The notes: generated by a model not told the origin, from the sequence alone. A stretch of 23,212 nucleotides of DNA from Bacteroidales bacterium UBA1256 (GCA_002308195.1 DBVU01000088.1:1-23212), one strand, 5' to 3'; positions 5,335 through 14,405 are shown, numbered from the stretch's first letter. Numbers and translations are program-made.

Positions 5335-8081
5335 AAATCTTTTTTCTTCTTACGCTCGCAGATTTCGTAGAAATCGCAATACGTATTACACTTGCCCTCC
5401 TCGCATTGCGGGAAGGATGAATCAGTCAGCAATTCCTTCACCTTACTCTGCAGTTTAGGGAAGATCTCTTCCTGGATAGCGCGATAATCATTCACCACAC
5501 TACCTACGCTGACCACGGTGCTTTGGTCTTGCATATCTTTTTTGCAGAAGAATAGATTCGGCTGAATCGGGCGTTCTTCGCTTGAGCCCAAGTGCGACAT
5601 TAGAACATGCGAATAAATAAGGGTTTGGCGAACATACCCCTTTTTCTCATCCTCCATTATATTGTCTAATGGTGCACTTAGCTTACTCGACTCGTAACTA
5701 GCTGTTTTATAGTCCACTATGCGGATACGTTCGTTGCCGTTCTTGTGACCGCAAATATCCACACGGTCGATTTTACCGCCCAACTGGATAGTTCCGATTT
5801 CCGGAACAGGCAAGTCCATGTAATAGCTTTTTTCCTGCTGCCAGATTTTGAGGCCTTCAGTCTCGATAGTCCGCAAATCGTTATCTATCAGGTTCTTCAC
5901 ATACTGAATCACTTTGGGATTATCAAACGGATAATCGTCGATAGCAAAAGTGGTTGTCTTGTGATATTCCAGTTGTGCCTTATTCAGTTCCTCATAAGCT
6001 TCCACCAAAAGCTCTTGCAACTTAGCCTCATCCTTATACGGCAACAACATCTCCGCGCTAATCTCAATCGGATTCTCGTTATCGCACCCCAGTTGTTTGT
6101 AGATGGCTTGCATCACGTTATGGACCAACGTGCCAAGCGTATTCGCTTGCATCTCCGTTGTCTCTTCTTCCGGTTTGGAGATCCCTCGGATCTTCTGCAA
6201 ATAGAATGCCAGAGGACACGTTATATACGTATTGAGCGCACTTGGCGAGAGACGAATGGGCGCCCCACCTTTGTATTCCAGATACGACTGTTTCTCTTCG
6301 TCTATCAAACTCTTTTGACCGATAGTGCTTGATTCGCTCAAACAGTATTTGTTTATCTTGAACTCTTCAGGCGACGCAATCATCTGCATGATAAACCGCG
6401 ACATACCTTTGCTACCATCCGCTCCACCGATATTGCCAAACAACATCGTGGTTTGCCCTGCGCGACTGAGCAAACGGAAGAAATTGTACGCATAGACCGT
6501 GGCACGCTCATCGTTGGTCTGCATGTGGTAGTATTTGCGCAGATAATACGGGATAAAGCTGAAATCCGCCTGGCTCTGCGGCACAACACCTTCTTCTACA
6601 TTGAGTAGCAGCAGTTTGTCGAAATCGAGCATACGTGTCTCCAGTACACCTAACACCTGAATATCGCTAATCGGTTCTCCGTGGAAAGGCATTGTCACGT
6701 TCTCCATCATTCGGCGCATCAAGAGTCGAACCAGTTTAAGAGTATAAGGGATATCACCTAGCCCATCCACCAGTAGTTTGCGCATTTGATTGAGGATCTT
6801 GCGCACTTGATAGTTCGATTCCAATTGGAGCAATTCTTGCCATTCCAGGCCTTTTTCTGTCTGCGATTCTTCTGTAACATCCGAGGAGACTTTCTCGGGG
6901 AATAGATATGCCGACAGTTTGTCGATGAATTCGGGCGAAACTATATCGTCTGCCTTGCCATTCTCGCGGTTGTTCAACCAACGCATCACATCCGCAAAAA
7001 TCTGCGTGTTGCGTAGTGGAAAACCTTTGGTGATATTGATCAATGTTGGTTCTTGCTTGCCAGGAAGAGTGATGGCAGGCAAGGTATAGATAACCGGCTC
7101 CAACATCGATTCATCGCATATAACCACACCTACTCGCTTGCCTTCTTGCTTATAATTGTCGAGCAACCACTGATGGACGTATTGTGCTTGCACCTCACGC
7201 GACGAGCAAGCATACACATCTATCTCTTTCGGCTTTTCCCATCGTTGCGGTTGCGTATTCGAACCTAGATCGTTGCTGTTCTTCACAGCAAAAGAGAAAG
7301 CTTTCTCGTTGGTCTGGAATCCATCTACATAATCCCAGTAGAACAATGCTTGCTTCGCATCACGCAGATGTTTCATCAATTCGAATTCAACAGGAAGCAG
7401 ATAGTTGAAACCCACAAAAACAAACGTGCGGCCTGTGATTTGTGTTTGCACATAGTCGGTATCCCATTGCTCAATCACGCTGCGTTGGCGCATTCCAGGG
7501 AAGCCTTTCTGCTCGCTTTGCATTTCCGCATGCAAGTCCCTGTACAGTTCGTATAGATTGGCCCAAATAGCCTTGTATTGCTCGCGAACAGAATCAGGAT
7601 CATCATATTTTTTCTGATTGAACAGTTGTTCCAGACGATCTCTCACATCATCATCTATCTGCAACTGTTCCAACTCAGTAGCAGCAATCGCATTAGAGAA
7701 GAAATTCGGCACTTCTTCGGCAGACATCGAGGCATCGACGTTCGTAAAATCCGCAATCATCTGTCTGCCCCATCCATAGAACATATCCAGGGGCATAACG
7801 TCGTTTCCTGCACGTTGAGCATACAGTTTATACAGACGAACGATAGTCATCAGTTCGTCTTCCGCGTACAACGGGCTAAGTTCGTCGAATAGTTGGCTGA
7901 TAGTCGTTACCCGTGGCGCATAGACGGCTTTCTGGTTTTCTGCTTGTTGGATTCGCAGAATCTCATCCTTGAGCGTGATTCCCGCACGATGAGTCGGCAA
8001 CACCAGTGTCGCCCGATTCAGATTCGCCCAACCTATTTGCTCAACGATAGATTTCGCTGTTTGCTTCAAAAAACTATCCAT
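5331..8081 (-). CDS. AddB/RexB-like PD-(D/E)XK nuclease subunit
   Basis: Likely partner of the upstream helicase-nuclease in double-strand break processing (AddAB/RexAB type). The 916-residue product has a RecB-family nuclease domain at the C-terminus: GTLVH near 647, GGKIDRVD near 767, IVDYKT near 789 and the Q-x3-Y motif in RQTLIYS near 820. A cysteine in TCP near 622 plus three cysteines in the last 25 residues (C-x3-C-x5-C) resemble the iron-sulfur staple of AddB. The N-terminal half is helicase-like in layout, but the first 45 residues contain no Walker A GKT, so ATP binding is doubtful. It starts 11 bases after the addA-like gene, with AGGAG at 8090-8094 at ideal Shine-Dalgarno distance and overlapping that gene's stop. 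Its TAG stop shares CTAG (5331-5334) with the mtaB stop. Confidence 0.85.
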   Translation of the reverse strand: MDSFLKQTAKSIVEQIGWANLNRATLVLPTHRAGITLKDEILRIQQAENQKAVYAPRVTTISQLFDELSPLYAEDELMTIVRLYKLYAQRAGNDVMPLDMFYGWGRQMIADFTNVDASMSAEEVPNFFSNAIAATELEQLQIDDDVRDRLEQLFNQKKYDDPDSVREQYKAIWANLYELYRDLHAEMQSEQKGFPGMRQRSVIEQWDTDYVQTQITGRTFVFVGFNYLLPVEFELMKHLRDAKQALFYWDYVDGFQTNEKAFSFAVKNSNDLGSNTQPQRWEKPKEIDVYACSSREVQAQYVHQWLLDNYKQEGKRVGVVICDESMLEPVIYTLPAITLPGKQEPTLINITKGFPLRNTQIFADVMRWLNNRENGKADDIVSPEFIDKLSAYLFPEKVSSDVTEESQTEKGLEWQELLQLESNYQVRKILNQMRKLLVDGLGDIPYTLKLVRLLMRRMMENVTMPFHGEPISDIQVLGVLETRMLDFDKLLLLNVEEGVVPQSQADFSFIPYYLRKYYHMQTNDERATVYAYNFFRLLSRAGQTTMLFGNIGGADGSKGMSRFIMQMIASPEEFKINKYCLSESSTIGQKSLIDEEKQSYLEYKGGAPIRLSPSALNTYITCPLAFYLQKIRGISKPEEETTEMQANTLGTLVHNVMQAIYKQLGCDNENPIEISAEMLLPYKDEAKLQELLVEAYEELNKAQLEYHKTTTFAIDDYPFDNPKVIQYVKNLIDNDLRTIETEGLKIWQQEKSYYMDLPVPEIGTIQLGGKIDRVDICGHKNGNERIRIVDYKTASYESSKLSAPLDNIMEDEKKGYVRQTLIYSHVLMSHLGSSEERPIQPNLFFCKKDMQDQSTVVSVGSVVNDYRAIQEEIFPKLQSKVKELLTDSSFPQCEEGKCNTYCDFYEICERKKKKDF

Positions 8082-8092
8082 AGTCAGTTCTC

Positions 8093-11000
8093 CTATACTT
8101 GTTTAAGTTGCTCGTTGGGCTTGTTCTGCGCGTACCACAGATAGCCTTCTACATCGATATAACCAAAATTGCGCATCGCCTCCATATACTTATGAACCTG
8201 TTCGATGTATTTCTTGTGGTTGGCAGATGTAAATCTTCCGAATTTATAGTCCAACACAATCGCTTTTTTTCGATCCTCGTCTATCATCACACGGTCGGGA
8301 CGAATCTCCTTGCGATTCTGAAATATGCTGCTTTCCAGTTGCAATTTCCACGGATCAGTAAACCATCCACGCACTTTCTCATTGCCTTCCCAAGCCGATG
8401 AAATCAGCGCTTTTAGCGTTTCTCTTTGTTCCGGATTGACTATTTCTCCGCGACTCTCAAACTCATCCAACACGTTATCTAGCTGATCAAGAGTGTGGAT
8501 GTGAGCAAAGATGTCGTGACAAAGTGTTCCTTCCTCCATCCGTTCCACCAATCGCGCAGCTTCCTCGCCATAACTGGTATAGAGTTGGCCTTCTTGCGAC
8601 TGAACAAAACGCACAGTTCGGCCATCGCTCCATAGTTGCGAATTTTGTTTAGTCGCGTGTTCGAATTTAAATGGACCATCATTGGAATTCTCCTTGCCTT
8701 TTGTTATGGTGCCAAATTCGCGCTCAACATACCCATTTTCATTGAATTCATCGGACTTAATATCCAGAAAACGCAACAAATACTCTCCTACACTATTGCT
8801 TGCCTTGCCTTCCTTGTTGCAATCAGTATATACAAACAGATTGTCTCTTGCGCGAGTGAGAGCCACATATAACAGATTGAGATTGTCAATACGTAAGTTA
8901 TGGCGTTCTTGCTCATATTCTGCTTTGTAATCCGACAGGTTCATCTCTTTCCCGTACTGGATTGGCAGAGAGATATCTATGTTCCTTCCTTCAGGCTGAA
9001 TAGCTGCCGTACTCCACACTTTCGGTGATTTGTTCGCACTGATTGTCGCATCCCAATTGCAGAATGGGACAAACAACGTTTGCGCTTCCAATCCCTTGCT
9101 TTTGTGAACGGTCATGATACGAATCGCATTACTGGAATTCACAGAAATAGACTTATCGCAGAGTATATCGTCCCAATAGGTCAGAAAATCATCCACGGTT
9201 CCTCCTTCGGAGGCCACATAACTACGTACATAGTCTAAGAAGGAGTCTAGATATGCATGTTCCTGATGGACATATTCTCCGTTGGAATCGCACAAATATA
9301 GACGAACGATATCGCAAATGGTTTCAAAAAGCGGGGCATCTAATCGAATTTGTGCGCTCAGTTGGTCCAAATCGCAATCGGGCAACCATTTACGAATCTG
9401 CTCTTCGTAGATGGAAGTGCCTTTTTCTTGTTCTGCGCCTTGGTCGCGTTTTTGAACCACGAACTTCAAAATAGCGATAATCATGCGCACATCTTGCGAA
9501 GCAAGCAGTTTGTAGCTATTCTCTGTGGCAAACGCTACTTGGCTCAGTTTCTCATATTGGCTCTTATCTAGTCTGTTATATTCATCAATGATGGTATCCG
9601 TATCTTTATTGCCACGAACCAAAATCATTATTTGATCCGGAGTAATCCCTTGCTGCAACAATTCCTCGATTTGATCGAACATATCTTGCGCTAATAGCGC
9701 GTTGATATTCTCATTCCCTTTTTCTTTCTGAAATGCTCTGAAGCACACATACCCTCCGGATTTATCGGGATCATCACTTTTGTAATACTCGTTGACCTTT
9801 TCCGGAGAGAAGTTTTCGTTGTAGATTTCCTGAACCTGCTCCTTTTCTCTGGCATTAGGATACACACCCTTAACATACGCAAAATCAGCGTATTGTTCGC
9901 ATATATATTTGAATAACGAGAGATTGAATTGGACTACTTCTTTGCTACTACGATGATTGCGCTCCAAACGCGGGAACTCTGCGTTTACGTACGGCACATA
10001 TTCATTATCCGCATTACCATTTTCGTCTTTTCTCCCTAACTCATACATAGTATGCCAGTCGCCATTACGCCAACGATAGATACTCTGCTTGATATCTCCA
10101 ACCACCAAAATGGAATTGTTCTCACCCGCCACCAATTCCTTGATTAGCAGATTAAAGATAGTCCATTGCAGTTTACTGGTATCTTGGAACTCATCCAACA
10201 ATACGTGATGATAGCGAATACCTACTTTCTCCAGAATAAAGTCCGCATCGCCTTCTTTGAGTGCTTTGTGCAGCATTGCAGCCGTTTGAGCGAGCAAAGT
10301 TCTATTAGTCTCTACCAGATTGCGTTGTATGATTGCACGCAGTTCTGACATCAATTGCAAGTCATACGTAAATTGTTTGCTCAGTTGAATAGTGTTATAC
10401 GTAGCCTGACAACGACGCGCAATGTAAGTTCCTTTAACAACAAGATCCACCAAATCTGCGGGTAATGCTTTCCATCCATTACTCTCTGCTTTTAACAATT
10501 GCGTATCTGTCAACCCTCTAAACAAATTGTCCACAGACTTAGGATTATTGAGACTGTCGCTAATATTATCTATTGCGGTATTTAATGCACCTCCATTCGT
10601 CAACGATGTATCCACTTTATACATCTTCGCCAATAAATCCTTCAATTGTACAACATCTTCATTCGTCTCCCATGCCTCATCCAATCGTTTGCGATACGCA
10701 TCTATAGCTTCCGCATCAAAGAGAATCCTGTTGTCCGCATCAAGCATCTGAACCGATTCGTTGTACAGTTCTTTAGCCATACTGATCAGCGTATCGCGGA
10801 TATCATCAGTATTCTCCGCTTCCAGATTTGCCTTTACGTAGTTCTCTATTAGACTCCTCGCCGTGTCGGTCATACTGGTTGTCAGCATTTGGTCTACGGC
10901 CTGTGTAATCACCCGTTCTGAATCCAATTCCGGCGTATACCCTGCACTCATCTTCAGCACCGCAGCCAAACCACTCTGCAGATTCAACAAGAACGAATCG

Positions 11001-11347
11001 ATAGTCTGGACATGCACATTATCATAATCCAGTAGCATTCGTTTGAAACATTCTCCCGCACGTTCACGCAGTTTACCATCGTTTTCATTAGTCTGCACAG
11101 TCATATATTCTTTCGCGCGATCCAAGAACTTCTGGTTCTGCCCTTCTTTCAGTTGATATAGATCGGACATAATACGCTCCTTCATTTCGAAAGTAGCGTT
11201 ATTAGTAAACGTAACCGCCAAGATAGAACGGTAGTCGACACCGGAAAGAAGCAGACCTATATAATAGGCCGCCAGGTTATAGGTTTTTCCCGTGCCCGCA
11301 GAAGCACGGCAAACGTTCATCGGTTTTCGAAAATTGATATGACTCAT
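8093..11347 (-). CDS. AddA/RexA-like UvrD-family helicase with C-terminal nuclease
   Basis: Superfamily 1 helicase-nuclease expected to unwind and resect broken DNA ends for RecA loading. In 1084 residues it shows Walker A ASAGTGKT (residues 15-22), Walker B LLDEFQDTS near 380-388, motif III GDIKQSIYRWR near 418-428, TVHKSKGLE near 745 and LYVALTRARDNL near 827. The C-terminal RecB-type nuclease motifs are also present: LCHDIFAHIH, PDRVM, VLDYKFG near 1032 and Q-x3-Y in EQVHKYMEA. Both helicase and nuclease sites look intact. It is the first gene of a two-gene operon with the AddB-like subunit, which supports AddAB rather than a lone UvrD or RecB. The start at 11347 is 49 bases from the -7 element of a good promoter. 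Confidence 0.88.
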   Translation of the reverse strand: MSHINFRKPMNVCRASAGTGKTYNLAAYYIGLLLSGVDYRSILAVTFTNNATFEMKERIMSDLYQLKEGQNQKFLDRAKEYMTVQTNENDGKLRERAGECFKRMLLDYDNVHVQTIDSFLLNLQSGLAAVLKMSAGYTPELDSERVITQAVDQMLTTSMTDTARSLIENYVKANLEAENTDDIRDTLISMAKELYNESVQMLDADNRILFDAEAIDAYRKRLDEAWETNEDVVQLKDLLAKMYKVDTSLTNGGALNTAIDNISDSLNNPKSVDNLFRGLTDTQLLKAESNGWKALPADLVDLVVKGTYIARRCQATYNTIQLSKQFTYDLQLMSELRAIIQRNLVETNRTLLAQTAAMLHKALKEGDADFILEKVGIRYHHVLLDEFQDTSKLQWTIFNLLIKELVAGENNSILVVGDIKQSIYRWRNGDWHTMYELGRKDENGNADNEYVPYVNAEFPRLERNHRSSKEVVQFNLSLFKYICEQYADFAYVKGVYPNAREKEQVQEIYNENFSPEKVNEYYKSDDPDKSGGYVCFRAFQKEKGNENINALLAQDMFDQIEELLQQGITPDQIMILVRGNKDTDTIIDEYNRLDKSQYEKLSQVAFATENSYKLLASQDVRMIIAILKFVVQKRDQGAEQEKGTSIYEEQIRKWLPDCDLDQLSAQIRLDAPLFETICDIVRLYLCDSNGEYVHQEHAYLDSFLDYVRSYVASEGGTVDDFLTYWDDILCDKSISVNSSNAIRIMTVHKSKGLEAQTLFVPFCNWDATISANKSPKVWSTAAIQPEGRNIDISLPIQYGKEMNLSDYKAEYEQERHNLRIDNLNLLYVALTRARDNLFVYTDCNKEGKASNSVGEYLLRFLDIKSDEFNENGYVEREFGTITKGKENSNDGPFKFEHATKQNSQLWSDGRTVRFVQSQEGQLYTSYGEEAARLVERMEEGTLCHDIFAHIHTLDQLDNVLDEFESRGEIVNPEQRETLKALISSAWEGNEKVRGWFTDPWKLQLESSIFQNRKEIRPDRVMIDEDRKKAIVLDYKFGRFTSANHKKYIEQVHKYMEAMRNFGYIDVEGYLWYAQNKPNEQLKQV

Positions 11348-11395
11348 AGTTTTTCAGGTACAATGCGTTGATTCATATTCTCGCTAAAAATCGTG

Positions 11396-11427
11396 CAAAT
11401 ATACGAAATATTTTTCAAATATACAAA
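11396..11427 (-). promoter_or_regulatory. Bacteroidetes-type promoter of the addAB-like operon
   Basis: Minus strand: TTTG (revcomp of 11424-11427), a 20-base spacer containing the palindrome AAATATTT, then TATATTTG (revcomp of 11396-11403). It predicts a leader of roughly 40-45 bases before the ATG at 11347. Confidence 0.75.
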
Positions 11428-11475
11428 TTTTGGAGAACAAATATGCACGTTTTTCAAAAACGTATATTAAAAATT

Positions 11476-11507
11476 CTGAGCGCAGGGCTTTATTTTCCTG
11501 CGCTCAG
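11476..11507 (-). terminator. Strong intrinsic terminator after the exported-protein gene
   Basis: A perfect 11-bp stem, CTGAGCGCAGG / CCTGCGCTCAG, with a 10-base loop. On the minus strand it is followed by AATTTTTAATA. It lies about 55 bases past the stop of the 11563-12711 gene and separates it from the addAB-like promoter. Confidence 0.85.
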
Positions 11508-11525
11508 ACGCTATTTCTGGTTATT

Positions 11526-11558
11526 TTATTAACGAGACGTTAACCTGACAATACCGAG
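11526..11558 (-). repeat. Three 11-bp repeats of the CTCGGTAATGT family
   Basis: On the minus strand: CTCGGTATTGT, CAGGTTAACGT and CTCGTTAATAA, contiguous and in the same 11-bp phase as the array at 3828-3893. The 14-mer GTCTCGGTATTGTC is identical at both loci. The array begins 4 bases after the TAA stop of the upstream gene and precedes its terminator. Confidence 0.7.
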
Positions 11559-11562
11559 ACTA

Positions 11563-12711
11563 TTACGGACGAAGAATGGTGAAATGAACAACTTCTGTCG
11601 GTTTCGTCGGTGGTACATCAAATTTCATAACTGTCGGCAAGAACGAAGAAACCTCAATTGCCTTCAATAAGCCGTACTCTTCAGGAGCAACGCGGAAAGT
11701 CAGTTGCGAACGCTTTGGCACAGTACCCAGGCGCTTACCGTTTAGTTCGATCAAGAAGTCCGAATAACGTTCGTTGGTAATAGTGATCAGATACGAACGG
11801 AAAGAATTGGTAACATTAACAATCTGACCAAGTCTTGCTTCCTGCTCACGCATCAGTTTCTGCTCGTGCATCAAATGACCAAAACGGCGCTCTGAGTTAT
11901 CCTCAAACTGGTGGAATCCGGTTTTGCCATAGTTCTTAAGCGTGATATCATCCCACTCCCAACCTTTCGGCTCAACGATATCGATATTCGTAACGCTGTA
12001 AGGCAGTTTCTCGAAGGTCAGAGTGAATGGGTGAATACCTACTCCATACGACTCAGATGCACCGGTGCTGATGTCATTAGCAGAAATCAGTTTGTACTCA
12101 TTGCCTGTCGCACGGTCGCGGATAACGGTAGTAGGATAAATCGACCAGCGAATACCTTTAGCATCCAAAATCTTGAATGTAGCCACTGTATTGGCTCCTG
12201 TATTATCAATAGATACCAAGCAGCAATTACCACGTTTGTCATCAATTCCAATGGTGGAGAATTCCTCTTCTACCGGCGCAGCGCTATAGAACAACTGGCC
12301 TACCAAACGCTCGGTCATATGCAGAATATCTTCTATCGAAGCCAACGGAGATCCTTCGCTAGCAGAAGATACGATACCCAGAGTGCGGACATCCAACAAA
12401 CGAGCTTTGATATAATACGAATCGCGGAAAGGAGTAATGTTAGCCACACAAACCAAATCCACGCCAAGACGCTCACCGTAGTTGCAAATCAGCTGATTGT
12501 CCTGAGTGTTCTGCAAGTCACGCGCAAAATCAGCCGTACTTTCTACTGCCTTGAAATCGCGGTTCTGTACAATACCGGAAACCAATTCGCTTCCGACAAT
12601 TTCTTTTACGTCTGGGTCAAAACTTTCTGGCGCCGTGATATAAACAGCGACTGTGCGCTGAGCGGCAAGCATCGTTGGCAAAGCCAACAAAAGAAATAGA
12701 ATCTTCTTCAT
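11563..12711 (-). CDS. Exported protein of unknown function with an N-terminal TolB/CsgG-like domain
   Basis: I do not recognise a named gene. The 382-residue product begins with a clear signal peptide (MKKILFLLLALPTMLAAQ). Residues about 18-145 read like the nucleotide-free alpha/beta fold of TolB-N or CsgG-type proteins: alternating strands VAVYIT, LICNYGERLGVDLVCVANI and KARLLDVRTLGIV. Residues about 150-255 look beta-rich, with TVIRDRATGNEYKL. A charged helix follows (about 280-300), then a C-terminal beta domain (ITNERYSDFLIELNGKRLG) reminiscent of PEGA-like modules. A periplasmic or surface role is an inference from the signal peptide. It is transcribed alone, with its own promoter (12813-12844) and terminator (11476-11507), divergent from the dehydrogenase gene. 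Confidence 0.7.
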   Translation of the reverse strand: MKKILFLLLALPTMLAAQRTVAVYITAPESFDPDVKEIVGSELVSGIVQNRDFKAVESTADFARDLQNTQDNQLICNYGERLGVDLVCVANITPFRDSYYIKARLLDVRTLGIVSSASEGSPLASIEDILHMTERLVGQLFYSAAPVEEEFSTIGIDDKRGNCCLVSIDNTGANTVATFKILDAKGIRWSIYPTTVIRDRATGNEYKLISANDISTGASESYGVGIHPFTLTFEKLPYSVTNIDIVEPKGWEWDDITLKNYGKTGFHQFEDNSERRFGHLMHEQKLMREQEARLGQIVNVTNSFRSYLITITNERYSDFLIELNGKRLGTVPKRSQLTFRVAPEEYGLLKAIEVSSFLPTVMKFDVPPTKPTEVVHFTILRP

Positions 12712-12812
12712 ACTTAAATTGTTTATTTACTAAAAAACTAAAAATTTTTTCGGTATAATTGTTTATTCCAATTTCGTATCAGCAACTTCTGTGCCAAACA
12801 CCTATTGCGGTG

Positions 12813-12844
12813 CAAAAATACTACAAAAAAATGACATATACAAA
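12813..12844 (-). promoter_or_regulatory. Bacteroidetes-type promoter of the exported-protein gene
   Basis: Minus strand: TTTG (revcomp of 12841-12844), a 20-base spacer and TATTTTTG (revcomp of 12813-12820). It predicts a leader of about 95 bases. The region 12810-12834 matches the mtaB promoter at 24 of 25 positions. Confidence 0.7.
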
Positions 12845-12868
12845 TATTTCCGATTTTTTATTAAAAAA

Positions 12869-12900
12869 TTTGCTCATTTCAAAAATATTTTGTACCTTTG
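12869..12900 (+). promoter_or_regulatory. Bacteroidetes-type promoter of the dehydrogenase-to-tetR gene run
   Basis: TTTG (12869-12872), a 20-base spacer, then TACCTTTG (12893-12900). The -7 element is the left arm of a perfect 7-bp inverted repeat, CCTTTGC-AGCC-GCAAAGG (12895-12912), so the expected start site falls within the repeat. The leader to the ATG at 12921 would be about 15 bases. Confidence 0.8.
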
Positions 12901-12920
12901 CAGCCGCAAAGGTTCGCAGA

Positions 12921-13838
12921 ATGAAAATAGCATTCACCACATCGTTGCCACGCGAAGGTTTTCGGGCATTAGGCGCAGAGTTCGAGCTCTGTGATGGTTT
13001 GTGTCCGGAGGCTGAGATTCTGGTCTGCACATTCGATTATCGGGTTCCTAAGTCGCTTATCGATAGTATGCCCAACTTGCGGTTGATTGCTAATTTCGGA
13101 GCGGGATACAACAATATTGATCTAGATGCTTGCCGTGAACGAGACATTCACGTGACAAATACGCCACAACCGGTTATCGAACCAACCGCAGAATTGGCTT
13201 TTGCGCTGATGATAGATGTGGCACGGCGTGTTTCCGAATTCGACCGCGCAATCCGCCTTGGAAACGGCGAGCCTATGGCCGTGATGAACAATCTGAGTCA
13301 CTCGCTTTACGGAAAAACACTCGGCATCATCGGCTTAGGACGTATTGGCCAAGCTCTGGCACGACGAGCCAAAGCCAGTGGAATGAAGATCATATACCAC
13401 AATCGACATCGCCTGCCCGATGAAATCGAGCAAAAATACGATGCACAATACGTAGATTTCCAGACTTTGCTGCAAGATAGCGACTATGTCAGTCTCAATC
13501 TGCCATACACGCCAGAAGTGCATCACCTGATAGGTAAACCTGAATTGGGCATGATGAAACGCTCTGCGTACCTTATCAATACTGCGCGCGGCGCACACGT
13601 AGACGAGGAAGCTTTGATTGAAGCACTCAAAGGCGGTATTATTCGTGGTGCTGCGCTCGATGTGTATGAACACGAACCTTCGATTTCAACGGAACTATTG
13701 ACACTTCCGAATGTCGTTCTCTCTCCACACACAGGAACGGGAACATGGGAAGGACGCATAGCTATGTGCGAAAATGTGGCCGAGAATATCATCGCATTCA
13801 GTCGAGGAGAAATCGACAAGATGAATATTGTGATCTGA
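12921..13838 (+). CDS. D-2-hydroxyacid dehydrogenase family NAD(P)-dependent oxidoreductase
   Basis: Cytoplasmic dehydrogenase that interconverts a 2-keto acid and a D-2-hydroxyacid. The 305-residue product has the Rossmann motif GLGRIG (residues 138-143). The catalytic set is Arg223 (NTARG), Glu252 (YEHEP) and His270 (SPHTGTGT), so the active site looks complete. The closest general type is glyoxylate/hydroxypyruvate reductase-like, but the substrate cannot be read from sequence. I chose the ATG at 12921 because it follows the promoter and begins the expected first strand MKIAFTT; the in-frame ATG at 12759 lies upstream of the promoter. It is slightly short for the family (usually 310-330 residues). 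It is followed after 26 bases by a lipoprotein gene. Confidence 0.88.
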   Translation: MKIAFTTSLPREGFRALGAEFELCDGLCPEAEILVCTFDYRVPKSLIDSMPNLRLIANFGAGYNNIDLDACRERDIHVTNTPQPVIEPTAELAFALMIDVARRVSEFDRAIRLGNGEPMAVMNNLSHSLYGKTLGIIGLGRIGQALARRAKASGMKIIYHNRHRLPDEIEQKYDAQYVDFQTLLQDSDYVSLNLPYTPEVHHLIGKPELGMMKRSAYLINTARGAHVDEEALIEALKGGIIRGAALDVYEHEPSISTELLTLPNVVLSPHTGTGTWEGRIAMCENVAENIIAFSRGEIDKMNIVI

Positions 13839-13864
13839 AACTAACAATTTAATTTTATAATTTT

Positions 13865-14404
13865 ATGAAAAAATCCATTCTTTTAATCTCCGCTATGGTA
13901 CTTATTAGTGCCTGTGGATTTATGAAAAACGCAACTGTAACTACAGCTAGCAGCGACGAGAACACAGCCGCTAGTCAAACAACTGCTACAACCAACACCA
14001 ACACAGCCCAAACAGCAGGACAAGGCGTAGGCAATGCGTTGTTAAGCCTCTACAATCAGTACAAAGCAGATGGCAATAAATATGACTATAAGAACATGCA
14101 AAATATTGCTAATACTGTCAATCTGATTGCTAATTGCGAGGGACTAAAAGAGAATTATAAGAACAAAACATATCTCAGCGAGTTCGGCCGAGGCATGATA
14201 GCTAGTTCGCTTGGCTTGGTTACTCAAGATAACGTAGAAAGCGTAACCAACAGTCTGGTTGAGATGGTCAAAGATAATGAAAACGTACAAGCAGCATCCG
14301 ACAAAGTAAGTTCTGGTGCTAATACCGCTGCAGGCTATGCCAACACCGCAGCACAGTATGCTAGCGCGTTGAGTAGTATTCTCGGTGCATTCGGAGGAAG
14401 ATAA
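13865..14404 (+). CDS. Small lipoprotein of unknown function
   Basis: Product of 179 residues. The signal peptide ends in a lipobox, LISAC, so Cys17 would be lipidated. A low-complexity Thr/Ala/Asn stretch follows (about residues 25-55), then a predominantly helical region ([21 protein letters not shown]...). The Ala-rich tail [16 protein letters not shown] ends in a glycine-rich terminus. I do not recognise a family. The gene lies 26 bases after the dehydrogenase and ends one base before the pepT ATG, so it is probably co-transcribed with both. An outer-membrane or periplasmic lipid-anchored location is inferred from the lipobox. Confidence 0.7.
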   Translation: MKKSILLISAMVLISACGFMKNATVTTASSDENTAASQTTATTNTNTAQTAGQGVGNALLSLYNQYKADGNKYDYKNMQNIANTVNLIANCEGLKENYKNKTYLSEFGRGMIASSLGLVTQDNVESVTNSLVEMVKDNENVQAASDKVSSGANTAAGYANTAAQYASALSSILGAFGGR

Positions 14405-14405
14405 G

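Noticed and set aside
11911..12699. Long plus-strand open frame (262 codons) opposite the exported-protein gene
   Set aside because: It is antisense to a gene with a clear signal peptide, promoter and terminator. Its translation shows no domain and has antisense-type composition.
12759..12920. N-terminal extension of the dehydrogenase from the ATG at 12759
   Set aside because: It would span both divergent promoters. The family N-terminus begins at 12921.
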